Positions 1 through 9,500 of a stretch of 12,478 nt of DNA are shown piece by piece. Both the position numbers and the translations under genes were made by a program. Position 1 is the stretch's first letter. Each line of letters starts with the position of its first letter. Under the pieces are notes generated by a model. It was not told the origin of the DNA and did not search any database. It saw only the letters and a list, made by a program, of their open reading frames with translations. Source of the DNA: Ectocarpus siliculosus (lineage: Eukaryota > Sar > Phaeophyceae > Ectocarpales > Ectocarpaceae); the NCBI GenBank assembly GCA_000310025.1, contig FN648784.1:1-12478 (forward strand), given 5' to 3'.

Positions 1-1100
1 GTGCCGTTTTGACACTCGACACGGTACCAACGGAAGTTCGTGGGTCTTATCAGTAGAGCATCAGACGGGAGAGCATGTCTCGGGGAGATACATCGGTCGG
101 AACAATGACATGGGGCAAACTGGCGCCTGTGCAGGAAGTTGAGCCGATGGAAACCAATGAACTCACAACGAGAAATATTTGCTCTATAACTGCAACTGTA
201 GGGTACGCTGTGTGAAGTCTTGTGAAACTCTGATGCCCCTTGAGCACATACGCACGATCAGGGTTGCTCAGGACACAGTGCGGGTTGATGGGTTTGTAGG
301 CGAAGTCAAGTGACAGTGCGGGCGCTAGCGGCCAAGCGTGTTGCCACCAGAGCGACCCACGCTTGGTCGATAGCTCGGGTAAATAGAGACGAGAATCACG
401 GCGTCTGGTCGACTCGCTAACTAATGCGATGCTTACCATACACGCATGTGATTTTTCCCCACGAGCGCGTCCGGTGTTGTGGTTCACTAGTATGTATGCA
501 TCGTCCGGTTCCTCTCTCTTGGACATGAGAATTCATACCAAGACGACACGCCACGTGACATATGGTCGGGCTGCGCCATGTACACCGACAGAGTTCCCAC
601 CCCCCAACCATGTCGCGAAATACTGATTGCCTAGTGTGTTTTTGACAGGCCGGTTTGTCCCTGAGCCCATCCAATCACAATGGCCCTTCCACGTCCGTCC
701 GTGAGTCTTCAACGTACCCAAGGCATAACTTCGTTTCTGATACCCTCGGGGCGCACTACTGTAGTGCAAACCATACCCGGTTCGGTACGTTCGTGCTGCC
801 TCCGACTTGGACGTCTGGACGTGCCGAGGACACGGCCATTGGTTTCTCGGCCGCATCTACATAGACGGACAACGAAATATCACGGTTCCGACCGACCAAG
901 CTTCAAGCCTTTCCCCTTGTGCTCCCTGGACTTACCGGGTCCTCGTTTGATGATGCACGGGGCTTTAGCACCACGGTCGGAGCACCGGCCCTGGCTCTGG
1001 AGGACACCGGTGACGCAGCAGTCCTCCCCGCTCAATCCGGGGGGTAGGTTCTTCCTGCATTCAGTGCCACCGCACTCCCCGCATCCCAGCTGTTGGTAGA
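1..1100. repeat. Tandem genomic repeat, copy A (paired with 1598-2724)
   Basis: From its first base the window matches the sequence starting at 1598, through to about 1100 (2724 in copy B). The match covers the intron downstream of each module and the whole second exon. It contains small indels: the offset drifts from 1597 at the left to 1618 at the exon. Open frames in it do not keep their frame between copies, so positions 1-935 are best read as intron with no supported gene. Copy A is cut by the window edge. Confidence 0.9.
936..1089 (-). CDS. Module 2, second exon: Cys-rich core
   Basis: This 154-base exon follows a strong acceptor (ctttccccctcctcccgtgccccctctaccaacag) and ends at donor ccg|gtaagt. 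It reads LGCGECGGTEC, GEDCC, QGRC and APCII. I count three base differences from 2554-2707 over its whole length. The phase-1 end means that at least one more exon must follow to the left. If spacing is regular, it would be the first exon of a third module about 190 bases outside the window. Confidence 0.87.
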
Positions 1101-3461
1101 GGGGGCACGGGAGGAGGGGGAAAGGGGTTTTCACCAGCGTTACACCGCGTTCCAGGGGATTTTGAGCCACGGGGCTCTTCAGCAGGTCTATGCGTTCATT
1201 CAGCACCAACGAGCAATGCGATTGCTATTGAAGTCGGCATGTACACTTGTCCTCAAATCGGGACTATTCCTCACCGGGCAGCAGACCGTGCCCTCGTCGT
1301 TGTGGCCGACGCGTCCTTTCATGCCCGGGTGGTAGACGTGGCAACTCTTCTGAGGTGGGCTCGGCTTTTTCTTGGGGGGGCTCGGCTTCTTCTTGGGCGG
1401 GCCCGGTTTCGTCGGCCGGGAAGGCTTCCCTAGAGAATGGGGTGGTGATGGAATGTACTTAAGGTGTGTGATGACTGTTTGCCGCGGAATACCTTTGAAG
1501 GCCACACGCGCTGGGCACACGTTCGCTCGTTGGTACGCATCGACGTGCACGTGTACACCACGGTGCTACTTTCGAATATCAAACATAGTTGTAGCGCGTG
1601 CCGTTTTGACACTCGACACGGTGCCAACGAGGTTCGTGGGTCTTATCAGTAGAGCATCAGACGGAAGAGTGCAACGAGAGCGTGTCTCGGGGAGATACAT
1701 CGGTCGGAACAATGATATGGGGGGCAAACTGGCGCCTGCGGAGAAAGATGAGCCGATGGAACCCAAAAACGCTCACGGCGAGCAATATTCGCCCTATAAC
1801 TGCTGTGTACGCTGTGTGAAGTCTTGTGAAACTCTGATGCCCCTTTAGCACATACGCACGACCAGAGGGTCGCTCAGGACACAGTGCGGGTTGACGTGTT
1901 TGCAGCAGGAGTCAAGCGACAGTGCGGGCGCTAGCGGCCAAGCGTGTTGCCACCAGAGCGACCCAAGCTTGGTCGATAGCTCTGGTGAATCGAGACGGCA
2001 ATCACGGCGTCTGGTCGACTCGCTAACCAACACGATGCTTACCATACACGCATGTGATTTTTCCCCACGAGCGCGTCCTGTGTTGTGCTTCACGACACAG
2101 TACACAGTACGTATGCATCGTCCGGTTCCTCTCTCTTGGACATGAGAATTCATACCAAGGCGACACGCCACGTGACATATGGTCGGGCTGCGCCATGTAC
2201 ACCGACAGAGTTCCCACTCCCGAACCATGTCGCGAAATACTGGTTGCGTAGTGTGTGTTGGACAGGCCGGTTTATCCCTTAGCCCATCCAACCACAACGA
2301 CCATTCTACATACGTCCGTGAGTCTTCAACGTACCCAAGGCATAACTTCGTTTTCTGATACCCTCGGGGCGCACTTCTTTAGTGTAAGCCATACCCGATT
2401 CGGTACGTTCGTGCTGCCTCCGACTTGGACGTCCAGACGTGCCGAGGACACGGCCGTTGGTTTCTCGGCCGCATCTACATAGACGGACAACGAAATATCA
2501 CGGTTCCGACCGACCAAGTTTCAAGCCTTTCCCCTTGTGCTCCCTGGACTTACCGGGTCCTCGTTTGATGATGCACGGTGCTTTAGCACCACGGTCGGAG
2601 CACCGGCCCTGGCTCTGGAGGACACCGGTGACGCAGCAGTCCTCCCCGCTCAATCCGCGGGGTAGGTTCTTCCTGCATTCAATGCCACCGCACTCCCCGC
2701 ATCCCAGCTGTCGGCATAGAGGAGCAATTACGGCAGTAGATGTTTGGCGAGGGTTGTTGGTGTCGAAGCGACGGAGCTCTTTAACAGGTCCGAACGTGCA
2801 GCATGTGCAAGTGACGGGCGGTTTTGGGGTGTAAACGGCCGTCACCGGGCACCACCGTCATCCAATTTGATCTGGCACAATCCTCGTAGAGTCAACAACA
2901 ATCCTCACCGGGCAACAGACCGTGCCGTTGTCGTTGTGGCCGACGCGTCCTTCCATGCCCGGGTGGAAGACTGCGCAGCTATGCTGGCGCGTTGGCGGCT
3001 TGGTCGGCGAGGAAGGCCTACCTGGAGATATGGTCGTCACGGAATGAAGTATGCTTATGCGAACGTATGGGGTGCATATGCTGTGCGGTCACATGAACGG
3101 CAAGGACAGCGACCCCAATCGTTGGTATGGGAAGCGTCCGTGATTCGACACGGGAAGAACCACAAAGGGCCTTCCACATCTGTGAAATTGGCGGGCTCCG
3201 TGAGAGGTGGCGTGAAGATCATGGGCTACTGGGGCACCTGTCCCAAGTGAAATCGCGGTGGGTCATTGCCGCGTTACGTCACGGCCCAGTGTCTGCATTT
3301 CTTCGTCCTTCAGGGCGTGGGCGTGGTTTCCGCGTGATGCTACCATGTGTGGAAGTGGAAGTCTTCCTCAACCACTTTCACTCACCACCGGCCACGGACA
3401 TGACGAGGAGGATGGCCATCACCAGAAGCTTTCCCCGTGATGACGAGCCGACACGTGCCAT
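936..3461 (-). CDS. Secreted modular cysteine-rich protein, five exons seen; 3' end beyond the left edge
   Basis: The visible exons, in coding order, are 3461-3386, 3021-2909, 2707-2554, 1429-1275 and 1089-936. All junctions are GT-AG and in frame, giving 217 residues. Residues 1-25 (MARVGSSSRGK then LLVMAILLVMSVAG) are a signal peptide: basic start, hydrophobic core, small residues at the cleavage side. Two modules follow (about 26-114 and 115-217). Each has a Pro/Lys-rich linker and ten Cys in the order C-x19-CC-x3-C-x2-C-x4-C-x12-CC-x10-C-x8-C. Even Cys number, secretion and Pro/Lys spacers suggest a disulphide-bonded extracellular, perhaps wall-associated, protein. I recall the CGGxxC...CC...C...PCI pattern as frequent in brown-algal and other stramenopile secreted proteins, but know no assigned function. 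The modules could instead belong to two neighbouring genes, but no second signal exon is visible between them and the exon phases fit one gene. Confidence 0.8.
1275..1429 (-). CDS. Module 2, first exon: expanded Pro/Lys linker and first Cys
   Basis: This 155-base exon (2 bases plus 51 codons) lies between acceptor ccccattctctag and donor cccg|gtgagg. It encodes a longer linker, KPSRPTKPG then PPKKKPS repeated, followed by SCHVYHPGMKGRVGHNDEGT and VCCP. The Cys-containing half matches module 1 well, with changes at several positions. The extended, positively charged linker could bind acidic wall polysaccharide, but that is a guess from composition. Confidence 0.85.
1360..1401 (-). repeat. Two 21-base repeats encoding PPKKKPS
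   Basis: Positions 1360-1380 and 1381-1401 are near-identical 21-mers (ctcggctt.ttcttggg.ggg on the plus strand). They encode two tandem copies of a seven-residue Pro/Lys unit in the linker of module 2. This explains much of the 42-base length difference from module 1. Confidence 0.8.
1598..2724. repeat. Tandem genomic repeat, copy B
   Basis: This is the second copy of the unit described at 1-1100. Together with diverged homology between exons 1275-1429 and 2909-3021 (plus about 25 bases of the intron upstream of each), it shows that a unit of roughly 1.6 kb was tandemly duplicated. Of the intron at 1430-2553, positions 1598-2553 are repeat and about 1458-1597 is sequence without a partner in the window. 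Confidence 0.9.
2554..2707 (-). CDS. Module 1, second exon: Cys-rich core
   Basis: This 154-base exon (51 codons plus 1 base) lies between acceptor cctctatgccgacag and donor ccg|gtaagt. Joined to the previous exon it reads VCCP-LGCGECGGIEC, followed by GEDCC, QGRC and APCII. The reading differs at only two residues from the second exon of module 2. Its end phase (1) equals the start phase of every module, so whole modules can be added without breaking the frame. Confidence 0.87.
2909..3021 (-). CDS. Module 1, first exon: linker and first Cys
   Basis: This 113-base exon (2 bases plus 37 codons) lies between acceptor gaccatatctccag and donor cccg|gtgagg. It encodes a short Pro/Thr/Lys linker (RPSSPTKPPTRQ) and SCAVFHPGMEGRVGHNDNGT, ending in VCCP. 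It is 42 bases shorter than its counterpart at 1275-1429, the whole in-frame difference being in the linker. Confidence 0.85.
3386..3461 (-). CDS. Signal-peptide exon (start) of the cysteine-rich gene
   Basis: The ATG at 3461-3459 lies in a good eukaryotic context (aaaagccATGg). It opens 25 codons encoding MARVGSSSRGK and a 14-residue hydrophobic core (LLVMAILLVMSVAG), then one base of a split Gly codon before donor g|gtgagt. The phase (1) matches exactly the acceptor of the next exon at 3022. Cleavage is likely near VAG-GRP. The exon is too short to appear in an ordinary ORF scan. It is supported by the combination of start, signal sequence, consensus donor and matching phase. Confidence 0.8.
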
Positions 3462-6175
3462 GGCTTTTCGATTCTAGCAGTTCAACGTTCGAGGGAAAGG
3501 CGGAGGGCGGGCGGTTTTTTTTCGAGTTGCCTGGTGGTAGGCGGCCTCCGTCACCCTGTAAATGTCGGGGCTTCCATGCACAAGCAGAGGCGGTGCGTGA
3601 ATGCAAGCCCGTACATCCACGATAGCTTGGTTTGGTTGTGTCGAACTGCGGGGAACGTATTGAGGATGACGCACACTTCCTCCCGAACGTTCGCGACGCA
3701 CAACTGTGCTTCGGTGGAATCCGTCTAAAACCAACGATCCTCCACCTCAGCAGCGAGTGGGCAACGATGTACGGACGACCGCGCACGTCTTTCCACTATT
3801 TTCCCTAACAGCTCCTGAACGCGGAGCATCAACAGAGGGTGCCGCGATTTGCTTGGACGTCTACATCAAAATGTTCTCGTTAAATCACCGCTTTAACAGC
3901 CGTTCCGCAAGAACGTCACTGTTGTCCGGTATTGAAAAATCTCTCGGGCTTTGCCGTCTCCCTCGTTTACGTCCACCGTCCAAACGTTGCGGCGGACCCG
4001 ATTTCGATCAGCTGCTACAGTATGGTATACGCTCTCCGTATGTGTACATGACCTCTCACCATTTGGTTTCTTGCAGTCGCCCGTGTGCCGTTTGCAGTAC
4101 GTCGATTGCGTGGGGTAGGACTGATGGTTGTGTGTGAGTGGGCCAGGGGATGCTAGAAGGAGGTGGAGAGCACCGATGGATCTTTGTTCGTGGCACGGGG
4201 AGTTGAACCGACGATTGTTCCGTTGATTAGATGGCCGCTTGAACCGAACTATGGGACTGTCAGTTGCCCGGTTGAAGCAAGCAACGGTTTGAGCCACGGC
4301 ACCACTTCACCGGGTACCATCGCCGAATGAAGTGTAGTGAACGTTTCTTCCGAACTGTTCCAGAAACAAGCCTGTGTCCTGCGCTGAAGCAACGCATGTT
4401 ATCCGTATTGTTCATCTTTGGGGGCCAACCTTGCTGATGTAGGTTGTTGTCGTCGGTTTTATCCCCCTCTCCCCTTGGTCATTCTCGACAGTTCGCCGAT
4501 CGGGCCACTGCGTGTACCACGTCGTCATGTAGGGGCACATTGTTCAGCACGTGGGTCAAGACGAAACGCACGGGACACGGCTTTTCTGTACTGGTACCAT
4601 ATAGACGCGTTCTGAACAGTTCATTCCGAGGGTAGAACAAGCTTGCTATTTTTCCGTGTACTAGAATGCATAAATGCTTTCTACCTTGGCAAGACGGCAA
4701 ACGTATGACTATGTCATCAAGAGTTTGACGAGCGCGCCTGAAATTCCGTGAAGCGATTTATTTTCCCAATTTTGTTATGGTTCACGGCCGCTATGGCGGC
4801 TGCACACGATCCCGCTTAGTCAGATTTTGGGACTTAGAGGCCACATTTCGTCGTGACAGTACAGGAGTCGCTCAACCGCCCCCCACTGCAGTGGGAAGCG
4901 GTTATATACATGTAGTCCTGACGCTGGCGAGCATGCGACCCGACCAGCTTCCGTGGACGTCGATGTCGTACATACTACTCCGTGTCGGAACCAACCTCAC
5001 CGTTGGTGCCAGCAACCATCGTTGCGGACAGCAGTTCTTGATGGCCGAAAACGCACGAAGCTTCTCCGACTCCATCGGATTCGAGAAGGGACTGCGCTAC
5101 CAAACGATCATGGTACAACCGTCAACCAGCTTTGATGAGGTGTCACTCCCCCAACATGAGGACACACACAAAACAAATTCAGGCTCGGAGACGTGATACT
5201 CGCAGAGACCAGCCAATGTGACAATATTTGAGGAACCGGCCGCAGGGGCCAAGAGGCGTCACATATACCTCCATCAGGACAGAGAGGTTTTTAATACACC
5301 CCACGGCGCTCGGTATATCCTTCGTTCAAACGGCAAACGCGCAGGTCGACACCAACGCAGGCAGGGCCACCTCGTGTTCAATTTGCAGCAGCTTCTTCGA
5401 GGTATCTCTTGTGCCCATCCGCCCACAGCCGACCCTGCTATAATAGTTGCACGCTGTCAACAGAACGCACCCCTCGAGACAAGAGCTTGGAAGTATTGTC
5501 GTAGCCGTCCTCGACGCGGACACAACAACACCTCCGAGACCTGAGCAGGGTCCTCGTCTGATCAGGGACGTGGTCACCGTTGATGAGAATGCCGTTGCTA
5601 TGAATACGAACCCGTGCTCCTACAGAACACCTCATGGGATCGGATTCCCCGGTAACGTTCAGTAGCAGCGATTTGTTGGCCACCGCGCAGACAATGGATG
5701 CCGCGCTGCAGGTCCGCACGTCAGGGGAAGGAAGGACCGCTAAATCGTTTAGTCACAAAAAAAAAACTTCCAACCTTAAGTATCACAAGAGGAAAGGCCG
5801 ACAACGAAAAACAAAAACAGGTCCTTGTGCGTAAAACATATACCGAAAGGTGATGACCGGCGCCCGGAATAAATGCCCTTTGACAGGGTAAGAATACTTC
5901 TAAGATTCAGCTAGACAATGCAAGGGGAAAACACGCTTGGTTTCACCCGCGTGCACAATCTCTCTCGAGACGGATGACCTCTATCCGGGCCCGCCCTATC
6001 CACTCAGAAAACTGTCGTGCAAACCCAGATGCACATACACCACGATCAACACCACGGTGAAAACCCCGCGACCCTAGAACCCCCTTTGGTCTTGCGGTTA
6101 GGTACCCCCTATTTTCCCGGCTCCGCGGGATACCTGGAAAACATTCGTTCTGCCCGGCTATTGTTACGCGCGTGC
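3462..6175. other. 2.7 kb between the two genes with no supported gene
   Basis: This stretch separates the start of the cysteine-rich gene from the TERT stop codon, so it should hold a promoter and 5' UTR (left end) and a TERT 3' UTR (right end). I could not pick out a TATA box or poly(A) signal with confidence. Open frames of 100-143 codons exist on both strands (for example plus 3706-4137 and 4777-5196, minus 3893-4297 and 5438-5719). None shows a recognisable domain, a signal peptide or a convincing set of splice sites. A run of ten A lies near 5757. Old transposon debris is possible but not shown. Confidence 0.5.
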
Positions 6176-6502
6176 TTACGACGTGAGCGTTTGCAGCAAC
6201 GACAGCGCGTCCGGCGAGCGCACGACACGTTGAAGCCGGCCGTGCGCCCTGCCGCGTCGCACCCCATGCTGCGTGTCGGATGTCGCTCCCTCCTCGCAGC
6301 CTGCAGCGGCCGCACCCTCCTTGCCCTGGCGAACTTTTCTGCTGAACCCTTCGAAGCCTCCTCCCCGAGAACCGGCAGTTTCCCTGAGGGCTCTCTCTAC
6401 GTCCAGCTTGCAGCGGGCGAACCCGCGGTCCTTCATCGCGAAGGCGCCGAACACCTCCCTGAAGGCGTGGAGGCCAAGCCAGGTCACCTCGAAACGATGA
6501 AT
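6176..6502 (-). CDS. TERT: TERT last exon, end of the thumb plus a low-complexity tail
   Basis: This 327-base exon (108 codons and TAA) follows acceptor ttgctttttccag. It begins IHRFEVTWLGLHAFREVFGA, which matches the final thumb helices (EAVQWLCHQAF in human; a WLG..A block in plant TERTs, as I recall). Homology fades after about residue 40 of the exon (DVERALRE). The last 65 or so residues are Gly/Arg/Ala-rich (AAAAGCEEG, GVRRGRAHGR) and could be a disordered tail. The opposite strand has a 182-codon open frame here that I treat as a shadow. Confidence 0.88.
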   Translation of the reverse strand: MHRFEVTWLGLHAFREVFGAFAMKDRGFARCKLDVERALRETAGSRGGGFEGFSRKVRQGKEGAAAAGCEEGATSDTQHGVRRGRAHGRLQRVVRSPDALSLLQTLTS

Positions 6503-9500
6503 CTGGAAAAAGCAAGTACGCAAAGGGGGGGGGGGGGGGGGACTCGTACATGCTGTAGTCGTTAGGCCATTGACGTCGCATCCTTGCAAAACCGGGACGA
6601 AGCACACCGGGTTCTCACCGGACCAGACTATTTATCCCAACCTCGGGATGCGATCCGTTTCCCTTCCCAAGACTGTTGCATCTTTGGAGACCGAAATGGA
6701 GGACCACCGCGGCTCCAGTGAGCCACAGCACTTCCAGCTTTCCGAGTGATCATCAGGTTTCACCGTCCATTTGTCTATTATAGAAGGCGGGAGGGGGTGC
6801 TTATGAGTGTTCATCCTGTAGGTTGTTGACCACAGCCACGGGCTTGGGATGCATGCAAAGCTGAGCAGGAGAATATCGGAACATCGGGGGTGAGGGAGGG
6901 GGGAAGTAGTCAGCGCTTCGGCGCTGCGCCAATAAGCGCGAAAACGTTTCTGGGGCATCGCCTTAAGTCCACGGGAAGCCGTCGACGCAGAATGTGCCTG
7001 CCGCCGACAATAACAACCAATCGCGCCGTTCGTTTTCGGCGCATCCTACGGGGCCCCCACAAAAGCATCCACTAACACCCCTACCACATCCAGTCTGCTT
7101 TGGTCTGCTGGCCTGCATGCACGTTGTCTCCGTCTGCTCCATAGGTCCAAAATGTTCCAAGTACACCGTAGAACCTACATCAACTGGTTGGACAACTTCC
7201 GAAACCTTGGGACGCCCGGTCCTCTTACTTCTGCTGGAAATGGCACTCGCAAAAGGTTCCGAAGGATTCGGTTCTTCGTGTTGCAATCCGGTGTACAAAG
7301 AAAAGTTCCCGTGTCTCCATCCCTCGCTCTCTGTCTGTCTGTGCCTATGCCTCTGTCTCTGTCTCTCTGTATCTCTGTATCTCTCGCTCCCTCTTCCCTC
7401 CCTCTTCCCTCCATCTCCCCTTCTCATGATTTCTATGTCGGCACGCGCTACGCCAACGTTGCTCGCACCTTGCAGACGCACCGCACTCCTCTGGAGGTGC
7501 CAAAACTCCCCTTGCGCCTGTTGGAGCGGCTCTGGATCAGGCTGTAGGCGTAGGCCGTCGTCTCGAGAGCACCGTTCGACAGCAAGGAGGCGTTGCCAGC
7601 GGCACCACGAGGTAAACGGAGAGCGGAAGTGGCCGTTTTGGCCGCACACACCAACAGCATCTCGTACCTGAAAGAAAAAAAGTGGACCGTCACACCGCAA
7701 ATTGGAGGAACCCAACGATGGTTCATAGCTCCCACGTAAAGAGTAGAATGATATCAACAAGCGGTAGTCGAAGAATCATGACTGAAGCACATCGCCAGTT
7801 CGTGGAGCATGGACTGCCTGCCTATCGACCCCGTGACCACTTCGAGAAAGCTTGAACACAGGAGAGCATGAACCATCAAGTCGAGTTGGTGTTCCTGTTT
7901 CACACGTAGGTAGACCATGGCCAAATGGCATTAACCCTTACGTGACTGGGTTAATTTGGATCTTTATGTTTTTTTCCCCACAGCTGGTTCTCTGCGTTCA
8001 AAGATCTTCCAAGCATGCGTGTACACCCATAAATCACGGCGGCAAGGATGGTGCAGCAGTGGGTCCGTGTGTGGGGCTCACAGGGATGGGGACGCGGTAT
8101 ATGTAAGGGTGACGAACAGGAGTACAGTAGTACTACTGCTGAAGAGCAGTAGCAGTTATGCGGAAAGAAATAGACTACAGCAGCAGCAGTAGTTTCTGAG
8201 CAGGTGTGCATGCATGTCTCCGACAGCAACCGTCCGCACAGAGGATGTACCTGTGCAAGCAATACCTGTTGGCACATGTTCTCCACCTCATCCTTGGACA
8301 GAGCATACGGCAAGCGCATGTATACGCTAGCGGCGCTAGATGCGAAGAGGCTGACGGGAAACCGCCTCACAGAAGCGCCAGATCGACCAAAAAAACGGCC
8401 CACTCATCAGAGAATCGAGACCATCATCCACTATCGCACAAAATGCATAAAAATCGTGATAATTTTTACTGTTCTGTACTACAAATAGAGAGCTGTGATC
8501 GGAGCTGTGATCGGAGCTGTAGTCCCGAAAACCCTTGCCTTTGAGCGAAATTTTGCACACAGCAGACGAACCACCCTTCACTCCCAATACTGGGAACCAC
8601 ACGCACTGCAACCACAACAACATCAAGCACCGAGGCAGTACGTTAGCATCGGGTACGGCGTGCGCTTTCTCTGCTCTCCCCCGCGGATGCGGCACCGGGT
8701 TGACCACATGTTCAGGGTGCTGTATGTACCCTCTCCGGTGGTATTGTGCGTTTGAATCTCAGACTACAGCGGTACCGGTATAGGCAGTAGATTGGATCTG
8801 GAAAGGATATCTGCCCCACGTCAGCGAGATGAGGCATGGGTGAAGAGTGTTGTACTATGTGAGTCCTGTGCGCATTGCTGATAAGCGCGCTTTTGGGGTG
8901 GGCTGCCTGTGTCTCCCTGCTGGTCTCTATGTAGTTTTTTTGCTCTTAGCCGAGGCACAACGGCGATCTTTCGGCACCCAAAGTGATCGGAGCTGGGAAC
9001 GGAGCTCATTCGTGGGTGTAGTCACATAAGGGTTAATGGCCGACTTGGCATCGCTTTCTGACGCTAAGGTGGGGTGCCCTGAAGGGGTAATCTGTTCATT
9101 ACAAACGTTGGAAGTGAACCTTGAAGGAAGTATAAGTTCGGCGCGTACATGGAGGTACATAAGTCCGTCTGCCACAAACTGTGCACGTACTTTTCGTTTG
9201 CGAACCTTTCGTCTCAAGCGTGAAATCACAGCTGCCACCTCAGAAATTGAGAGGGCGGCGGTGTTTTTTCAGGGGTTAGGGTTAGCTTGTCAACGCCTTG
9301 TGGGCAGAATAAAATGTTCATCTCAAGGCACGGTGGGATGCGGTGTGTTCAATGGCCGGGCGAGACGAGAAATCCACCCCTACAGCAATGTAGCGCAAGT
9401 GTAGGGTGTTGCACCCAAGACCCACAAGCTGACCCTCCCTCCAAAAGCACGCAATCACGTAGCACGATCCACTTCAAAAGCAAACATTGGTGTTCTCAAT

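Larger units (their letters stand above)
7935..9032. mobile_element. Non-autonomous piggyBac-like element in a TERT intron
   Basis: The left end reads TTAA-CCCTTACGTGACT (TTAA at 7931-7934). The right end, on the other strand, reads TTAA-CCCTTATGTGACT (TTAA at 9033-9036). The 13-base inverted termini differ at one base and start with CCCT, and both are flanked by TTAA, the invariant target duplication of piggyBac transposons. The 1,098 bases between them contain no recognisable transposase frame, so it would be a non-autonomous element moved in trans. It lies wholly inside the 1,981-base intron 7668-9648 and leaves the TERT frame untouched. The termini are short, so chance or another superfamily is possible. 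Confidence 0.6.

Noticed and set aside
50-526. 158-codon minus-strand frame, with a relative at 1845-2297
   Set aside because: The two repeat copies share the sequence but indels change the frame and add stops, as expected for duplicated intron rather than a gene.
4190-4270. gttgaaccga-type sequences considered as a tRNA
   Set aside because: No matching acceptor stem, anticodon arm or intact T arm could be paired around them.
4777-5720. Several overlapping frames (for example NGILINGDHVPDQ on the minus strand) considered as a degraded gene or transposon
   Set aside because: No domain, catalytic motif or coherent splice pattern could be recognised, and the candidate peptides do not connect in frame.
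5943-6605. 220-codon minus-strand open frame overlapping the last TERT exon
   Set aside because: It is in a different frame from the exon with TERT homology, runs through the C17 tract, and its Arg/Gly-rich composition reflects GC-rich DNA.
6963-7760. 265-codon minus-strand open frame, the longest in the window
   Set aside because: It crosses a microsatellite (RQRQRHRHRQ-type translation) and an intron, and the true TERT exon inside it is in another frame.
8200-8345. Minus-strand stretch VYMRLPYALSKDEVENMCQQ with nearby AG and GT, at first sight a TERT thumb exon
   Set aside because: The real continuation (YEMLLVCAAK...) is at 7469-7667 and joins in frame to the preceding exon. This stretch lies inside the putative transposon and has no place left in the TERT alignment.
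9272-9286. ggggttagggttagc, a telomere-like sequence inside a telomerase intron
   Set aside because: Only two TTAGGG-like units are present. Chance or a branch-point-like element is a simpler explanation than an interstitial telomere or template.
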